The notes under the pieces: generated by a model
Told to the model about the DNA's origin: nothing
Seen by the model: only the letters and a program-made list of their open reading frames with translations
Database searches by the model: none
Program-made: the position numbers and the translations under genes
Shown here: piece by piece, positions 6,354-9,620 of the stretch
Layout of the letters: the number at the start of each line of letters is the position of its first letter
Numbering within the stretch: the first letter of the stretch is position 1
NCBI GenBank assembly: GCA_011523445.1
Contig: WTGT01000185.1
Location: 1-9,620, forward strand
Direction: 5' to 3'
DNA from: Paracoccaceae bacterium
Lineage (GTDB): Bacteria; Pseudomonadota; Alphaproteobacteria; Rhodobacterales; Rhodobacteraceae
DNA: 9,620 nucleotides

Positions 6354-7031
6354 ATGTTTCAAAAACTGCCAAAAAGCATTGTAATTCTTGCGGCCATCAT
6401 CGGAGGCATGGAATTCCTTTTCAGCCTGAGTGAGAGTGCACCTATATTTGGCCTGACCGGTGAGGATTTAAGGCTTGTTGCAATGAGGGATTTTGGCTTT
6501 TGGAATCAAATTTTTACTGCCCAGATTTCTACCTTCAACATTATCAACAAGGAAAGCATACGTTTATTCACCTATTCATTTATTCATGTGAATTTTGTTG
6601 CATCCGTTTTCAGTGTTGTTTTTACCTTGGCATTTGGAAACCTTCTTGCCCGATATGCAAATGATTTGCAGATAATTGCCTTCTTCTTGGTATCCTCATT
6701 TTTTGGTGCCTTGGGTTACGGATTTCTCCTTGATGAATCCTTTCCACTGCTGGGCTCCTCACCCGGATTTTTTGGATTTGTCGGTGGTTTTATATTTCTT
6801 TTGGCACTTCAGTATCTAGAAGGCAAAAAAGAGTTTGAAGGATTTTTTGCTGTACCGGTCTTTTTGTTGAGTGCCCAGATTGGATTCCAATTGGTTTTCG
6901 GGGGGCCAAATTATTGGATTGCAGATCTGATCGGTTTCATCACAGGTTTTTTACTTTTTCCACTACTTCAATTCGGCTTCATGCAAACTTTGGAAATATT
7001 CAAAAGATTAATCATCAAAATACTTTCCTGA
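6354..7031 (+). CDS. Rhomboid-like membrane protein, probably an inactive (pseudo)protease
   Basis: A strongly hydrophobic protein of 225 residues (ATG start) with about six membrane segments. Residue numbers here count from the TTG at 6336, giving 231. Rhomboid landmarks: RLFTYSFIHVNF (76-87), where H84 fits the first conserved His; LGSSPGFFGFVGGF (139-152), aligning with GASGAIFG so that S142 fits the nucleophile; and WIADLIGFITGF (194-205), aligning with AHLGGFLAG. At the catalytic His position there is Asp197, the GASG Gly after Ser is Pro143, and the second His and Asn of segment 2 are Ala89 and Ser93. It is therefore likely a non-proteolytic relative, perhaps a membrane chaperone or binder. 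AAGGAT (6339-6344) favours the ATG at 6354; TTG 6336 is the alternative. It is divergent from trpS and convergent with murJ, with stops two bases apart. Confidence 0.75.
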   Translation: MFQKLPKSIVILAAIIGGMEFLFSLSESAPIFGLTGEDLRLVAMRDFGFWNQIFTAQISTFNIINKESIRLFTYSFIHVNFVASVFSVVFTLAFGNLLARYANDLQIIAFFLVSSFFGALGYGFLLDESFPLLGSSPGFFGFVGGFIFLLALQYLEGKKEFEGFFAVPVFLLSAQIGFQLVFGGPNYWIADLIGFITGFLLFPLLQFGFMQTLEIFKRLIIKILS

Positions 7032-7033
7032 AA

Positions 7034-8581
7034 CTAACCTCTATTTCTAATCAATCCTTTCAACTGGTTCCAATCCCAGGTTCCCATGATGAGGTGAGCC
7101 AAGCCATATACAAGTAACCCTCCCAACACTAAAATGGCTAGACCAATATATCTAATACCTGGTTGATAAAGCCAGGCGTCCAACACAAAATCTCCCAAGA
7201 TCAAGGTGCTGCCCATGATTATGGAAACAATAATAATTTTGGTCAGATTTCTCCTGAGTTGACTGTCAAATTTTCCCGCACCTTCATATTTACGTGTACC
7301 GAATACCAGAAGTCCCAACATTGCCCATCCTGCCAGGGTTGTACCCAATGCCGATGCCAAAAAACCCAGCGTTGTTGCCAGTCCAATGGCAACAACAGCA
7401 TTAACAAGCATGGAAACCAAGGCGAAATTAAATGGTGTTCTGGTATTTTCCCTGGCAAAGTAGATCGGTTGATAAACTTTCTGAAGTACAAAGGCAGGTA
7501 ACCCAAAGGCATAAATTATGAGTGCTTGGGAAGTGTATAGAGTATCGCTTTGAGTAAAGGCACCTCTTTCAAATAAAATGCTGACAATTGGAAAGGCCAA
7601 CGTTATCAAGGCAACGGTTGCAGGTATGGTGAGAGCCATGGCAGCTTCAGTTGCACGGTTAAAGGTATAGTTTCCTCCCTCATGATCTCCCCCGGCCAGT
7701 TTTTTTGAAAGTTCCGGCAACAACACTATACCAACGGCAATTCCTACTACCCCCAAGGGCAACTGGTATAGCCGGTCAGCGTAACTCAACCATGCAACTG
7801 CCCCATCAGTAAAACTCGCCACCTGTCTGCCAATAAGAAGATTGACTTGGACAACACCACCAGTCAAGGCCGCGGGAGCTGCCAATATCAGCAGCTTTTT
7901 TATTTCGGGTGAAAATTTTGGCAGTTTCAGTCTTAGATTAAAACCTGCTTTCAGAGCAGCAAACCAAACCAGAACAAACTGCGCGATACCAGCTATCGGT
8001 ACGGTCCAGGCTAGTGTCAAACCAATATCCCACTCCAGCCAATAGGAACTGAACAGACTCAGGATAAAAAAGGCGTTCAATAGTACGGGGGCCGCTGCCG
8101 CTGCCACAAACCGTCCCAATGAATTCAATAAACCCGACAACAGGGCAGCAGCAGAAATGAACAGCACATAAGGAAAGGCTATCCTGCCAAATAGAACAGC
8201 CAGATCAAATCGTTCATCCCCGGAAAAACCGCTGGCAATCGCCAAAACAAGAAATGGCATGAATAATTGTGCAAGGATGATAAGTCCCAACAGAAAGGTA
8301 ATCAAAACCGAAAAAGAATTTTCAGCAAACTCTCTTGCCTGATCCCGGTCATCAAGCTTTTTTGAAAACAAGGGTACAAAAGCAAGGTTCAAGGCACCTT
8401 CTGCAAAGATGCGGCGAAACATGTTAGGAAGAGTAAAGGCTATGAGAAAGGCTTCTGCAAGCGGGCCGGCACCCAGAAATGCTGCAAACAGAACATCTCT
8501 GCAAAACCCGAGGATTCGACTAACGAGCGTCCAAAAACCAACGGTAAAAATGTTTTTCAATAGTTTGAAGGGTCGAACCAT
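7034..8581 (-). CDS. murJ: Lipid II flippase MurJ (MviN)
   Basis: A 515-residue polytopic inner-membrane protein of the MOP exporter superfamily that flips the peptidoglycan precursor lipid II to the periplasmic face. Seen: the family start TLVSRILGFCRDVLFAAFLG (18-37) with R22 and R28, LPNMFRRIFAEGALNLAFVP (51-70) with the Arg pair 56-57, and YADRLYQLPLGVVGIAVG (267-284) with R270; these correspond to arginines important in E. coli MurJ. About 14 hydrophobic segments fill the full length, which equals that of the E. coli protein within a few residues. The upstream ribosome-binding sequence is weak (GGGA about nine bases before ATG). It sits near trpS on the same strand, with a rhomboid-like gene between them in the opposite direction. 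Identity certain. Confidence 0.97.
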   Translation of the reverse strand: MVRPFKLLKNIFTVGFWTLVSRILGFCRDVLFAAFLGAGPLAEAFLIAFTLPNMFRRIFAEGALNLAFVPLFSKKLDDRDQAREFAENSFSVLITFLLGLIILAQLFMPFLVLAIASGFSGDERFDLAVLFGRIAFPYVLFISAAALLSGLLNSLGRFVAAAAAPVLLNAFFILSLFSSYWLEWDIGLTLAWTVPIAGIAQFVLVWFAALKAGFNLRLKLPKFSPEIKKLLILAAPAALTGGVVQVNLLIGRQVASFTDGAVAWLSYADRLYQLPLGVVGIAVGIVLLPELSKKLAGGDHEGGNYTFNRATEAAMALTIPATVALITLAFPIVSILFERGAFTQSDTLYTSQALIIYAFGLPAFVLQKVYQPIYFARENTRTPFNFALVSMLVNAVVAIGLATTLGFLASALGTTLAGWAMLGLLVFGTRKYEGAGKFDSQLRRNLTKIIIVSIIMGSTLILGDFVLDAWLYQPGIRYIGLAILVLGGLLVYGLAHLIMGTWDWNQLKGLIRNRG

Positions 8582-8728
8582 TCACAATCCCAAGAATTTA
8601 CTATGAAGTTATGATATTAAGAAGTGTAAACAATTAATACCTGACCCGACACACCATTGAAAGAATCTAGGGATTTAATTTAGAATTATAAACTTGACTA
8701 GCGTTAATCCCCTTCGTATTTGTAGCGA

Positions 8729-8800
8729 ATGGATAGCGAGCAGTCAAATTTTGCAAGCGGAACGGTATGGACAGGTGACAATTTGTCTTTATTGCACTGA
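8729..8800 (+). pseudogene. Possible N-terminal remnant of a site-specific DNA methyltransferase
   Basis: A 23-codon open frame from ATG to TGA reads MDSEQSNFASGTVWTGDNLS, then LLH. The NFAxxTVWTGDNLxxL pattern is what I recall at the very start of one group of adenine/cytosine-N4 DNA methyltransferases, where it is soon followed by the catalytic DPPF/DPPY motif; here the frame stops before that point and no continuation is visible in other frames. No ribosome-binding site precedes the ATG. If real, it is a truncated leftover of a restriction-modification or solitary methylase gene. The match is short and made from memory, so chance is not excluded. Confidence 0.4.
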
Positions 8801-8816
8801 ATTCTTAAAAACTAAT

Positions 8817-8832
8817 CTCTTGTGCACAAAAG
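8817..8832. promoter_or_regulatory. Near-perfect palindrome, possible protein-binding site
   Basis: CTCTTGTG/CACAAAAG: seven of eight positions are symmetric, with a perfect TTGTGCACAA core at 8820-8829. It lies about 95 bp before parD and 240 bp before murJ. Function unknown; may be chance. Confidence 0.25.
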
Positions 8833-8861
8833 TTACCAATGCAAACAGCGTTAAATGATGG

Positions 8862-8890
8862 TTGGATTGTCAAACATTTTGACATAATTT
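8862..8890 (+). promoter_or_regulatory. Candidate autoregulated parD promoter/operator
   Basis: A perfect inverted repeat TGTCAAA-CAT-TTTGACA (8868-8884) lies between a -35-like TTGGAT (8862-8867) and an AT-rich -10-like stretch (CATAAT 8883-8888 or TAATTT 8885-8890). ParD antitoxins are ribbon-helix-helix proteins that normally repress their own promoter by binding such palindromes. Position, 42 bp ahead of the parD start, and symmetry suit this; the promoter elements themselves are weak matches. Confidence 0.45.
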
Positions 8891-8925
8891 GCCAAGATGC
8901 GCTTCAGTTCAAAGGAGTATCAATA

Positions 8926-9174
8926 ATGGCAACAATGAATGTTTTCCTTCCCGATTCAATGAAAGCTTGGGTTGAAGCTCGTCTGAAAAAAGATGGTAGA
9001 TTCAATAACACCAGCGATTATATGTGCCACCTCATTCGTCTGGATCAGGAGCGTAAAGAGGCGATCGATTCTTTACAGAAAGCAATCGACGAAGGTATCG
9101 GCAGTGGCGATCCCCAGCCATTCGACTTCAAGGCATTCAAGGCGAGGATGCTGGAGCAATATGGCAACAATTAA
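8926..9174 (+). CDS. parD: ParD-family antitoxin (ribbon-helix-helix)
   Basis: An 82-residue protein. The N-terminal MATMNVFLPDSMKAWVEARL forms the DNA-binding strand and first helix of the CopG/ParD fold; GRFNNTSDYMCHLIRLDQER (about 26-45) is the second helix region, the TSDY-x3-LIRxDQ pattern being typical. The C-terminal half (IDEGIGSGDPQPFDFKAFKA onward) is the flexible toxin-wrapping tail. In the usual YVRDLIRRDQ block two positions differ (C and H), which may be drift. The start is set by a strong AAAGGAG eight bases upstream; in-frame codons extend back to an ATG at 8839 but lack a ribosome-binding site and family similarity. The partner toxin reading frame overlaps its 3' end and is broken, so it appears to be an orphan antitoxin that may still bind DNA or neutralise related toxins. 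Confidence 0.85.
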   Translation: MATMNVFLPDSMKAWVEARLKKDGRFNNTSDYMCHLIRLDQERKEAIDSLQKAIDEGIGSGDPQPFDFKAFKARMLEQYGNN

Positions 9175-9345
9175 TCTAACCACCTAACAGTTAACGCCTA
9201 CAGCCGAAAAGATCTTTAAGACATCTGACTTTACACGGCTCGGCAATGGTCAATAGAATACCCCCGCTGCGGCGATTTTCTGGAAGACATCATTGAGCGT
9301 TTGGTGGGCTTATACCCGAAATGTACCGGGATCAGTTTTCAAGCA
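9161..9345 (+). pseudogene. parE: Degenerate ParE-family toxin gene
   Basis: The putative ATG (9161) overlaps the parD stop by 14 bases, as in normal parDE pairs, but the frame ends after eight codons (TAA 9185-9187). Reading through gives QLTPTAEK, then a one-base loss near 9209-9211 shifts the frame to DL*DI*LYTARQWSIEY (9211 onward, stops TAA 9217 and TGA 9226), then FLEDIIERLVGL. A second shift near 9307-9312 gives IPEMYRDQ. The order LTPxAExDLxDIxxYTxxxW...RYLxxL...NPEM is the ParE/RelE-type toxin N-terminal half. The C-terminal half, including the usual RILHxxMD ending, is missing, and the remnant runs into the 3' end of the opposite gene. It should not make a working toxin. End coordinate approximate. 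Confidence 0.65.
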
Positions 9346-9620
9346 ATTCTAATGGCGGGTTGGAAAGACTTCTGGGTGCCTTGTCAACAATGGTTGTACG
9401 TTGGTTTTCTATCTTGGCGATTGCCAGGGATCGTTCTGTTATTCCACTTCGATTGAATTTGAAAGGGCCAGTTGATCCAAAAAACTCTCCACCGTTCAGT
9501 ATTGAACTTCGAGAAATCACACCTGATCCATTTTCTGTTATTAATTCGTCAAGGGCAATAATGCCGTCATACGGCAATCCGGCCAGGGGATGGGGGATTT
9601 CTTCATACTCATACTGATAA
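9332..9620 (-). CDS. C-terminal fragment of an LpoA-like periplasmic-binding-fold protein (penicillin-binding protein activator family)
   Basis: Open frame entering from the right edge and ending at TGA (9334-9332): the last 95 residues of a longer protein. Seen: LPYDGIIALDELI, FFGSTGPFKFNRSGITERSL, then AIAKIENQRTTIVDKAPRSL. The pattern F-x-G-x-T-G-x-[FY]-x-F-x3-G-x2-E-R-x-L-A-[IV]-x-[QE]-[IV] ending in D-x-APRS is what I recall at the C-terminus of alphaproteobacterial LpoA-like/type I periplasmic-binding-fold proteins, usually outer-membrane lipoproteins proposed to activate penicillin-binding proteins. A short extra tail (NPPLELLEN) follows. A plain branched-chain amino acid binding protein is the alternative, since the fold is shared. 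N-terminus, lipobox and most of the protein lie outside the window. Confidence 0.6.
   Translation of the reverse strand, partial: YQYEYEEIPHPLAGLPYDGIIALDELITENGSGVISRSSILNGGEFFGSTGPFKFNRSGITERSLAIAKIENQRTTIVDKAPRSLSNPPLELLEN

Larger units (their letters stand above)
8582..8925. other. Intergenic region between murJ and parD (344 bp), with gene debris
   Basis: Divergent spacer that should contain the murJ promoter (minus) and the parD promoter (plus). It holds a possible methyltransferase fragment (8729-8800), a near-perfect palindrome (8817-8832), and a palindrome within a candidate parD promoter (8862-8890). A sigma-70-like pair TTGACT (8694-8699) and TATTTG (8717-8722) is 17 bases apart on the plus strand, but its start would fall at the methyltransferase fragment. 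On the minus strand a TATAAT is present near 8685-8690 without a clear -35. No tRNA or attachment-site-like repeat was seen. Confidence 0.5.

Noticed and set aside
8694..8858. A 54-codon plus-strand frame with a TTG start across the murJ-parD spacer
   Set aside because: No ribosome-binding site, no recognisable family, cysteine-rich low-plausibility product; the methyltransferase-like frame in the same DNA is more convincing.
8839..8925. In-frame upstream extension of parD from an ATG at 8839
   Set aside because: No ribosome-binding site, no resemblance to ParD N-termini, and the extension covers the likely promoter/operator; the ATG at 8926 has a strong AAAGGAG and the family start MATMNV.
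9321..9617. A plus-strand 98-codon frame at the right end
   Set aside because: Antisense to the LpoA-like C-terminal fragment, which has family-like motifs. Only its first few codons (MYRDQ) may belong to the parE remnant.
1..9620. CRISPR array, tRNA/rRNA genes, insertion sequences, phage genes
   Set aside because: No regularly spaced repeats, no tRNA-like cloverleaf noticed, no transposase or integrase frames and no terminal inverted repeats were seen by eye.

Overview
The window looks like a chromosomal piece of an alphaproteobacterium with AT-leaning base composition, probably near Rhodobacterales or a related marine/host-associated group. The indications are a polyol-type (Smo-like) ABC transporter operon, an alphaproteobacterial-style class IV branched-chain aminotransferase, murJ and trpS close together, and a C-terminal fragment resembling the periplasmic LpoA-like protein of alphaproteobacteria. 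The taxonomic placement is inferred from remembered family resemblance; no search was run.

Layout. Bases 1-3448 (minus strand) hold a sugar-alcohol uptake operon, read right to left: periplasmic binding protein (smoE-like), two inner-membrane permeases (smoF- and smoG-like), then a short-chain dehydrogenase whose ATG overlaps the last permease stop and which runs off the left edge. The transport ATPase is not in the window. Bases 3449-3871 are an AT-rich divergent control region with a perfect 9-bp-arm palindrome. At 3872-4327 (plus) is a stand-alone CoxG-like SRPBCC protein without other CO dehydrogenase genes. Then, on the minus strand, come trpS and, 13 bp downstream of it, a class IV aminotransferase. 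A plus-strand rhomboid-like membrane protein (6354-7031) lies between trpS and murJ and appears to have lost its protease residues. murJ (lipid II flippase) occupies 7034-8581 on the minus strand.

Between murJ and the LpoA-like fragment at the right edge (9332-9620, minus) lies a small decayed accessory patch: a possible remnant of a DNA methyltransferase N-terminus (8729-8800), an intact parD antitoxin gene (8926-9174) with a palindrome in its likely promoter, and a parE toxin gene broken by stops and frameshifts (9161 to about 9345).

How the parts work together: the left operon imports a polyol and probably oxidises it to a ketose. The middle holds translation (TrpRS), amino-acid (transaminase) and cell-wall (MurJ, LpoA-like) housekeeping genes. 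I found no convincing undescribed multi-gene system. The best second-look items are the catalytically dead-looking rhomboid, the orphaned antitoxin beside a broken toxin, the unusual signature of TrpRS, and the lone CoxG protein.
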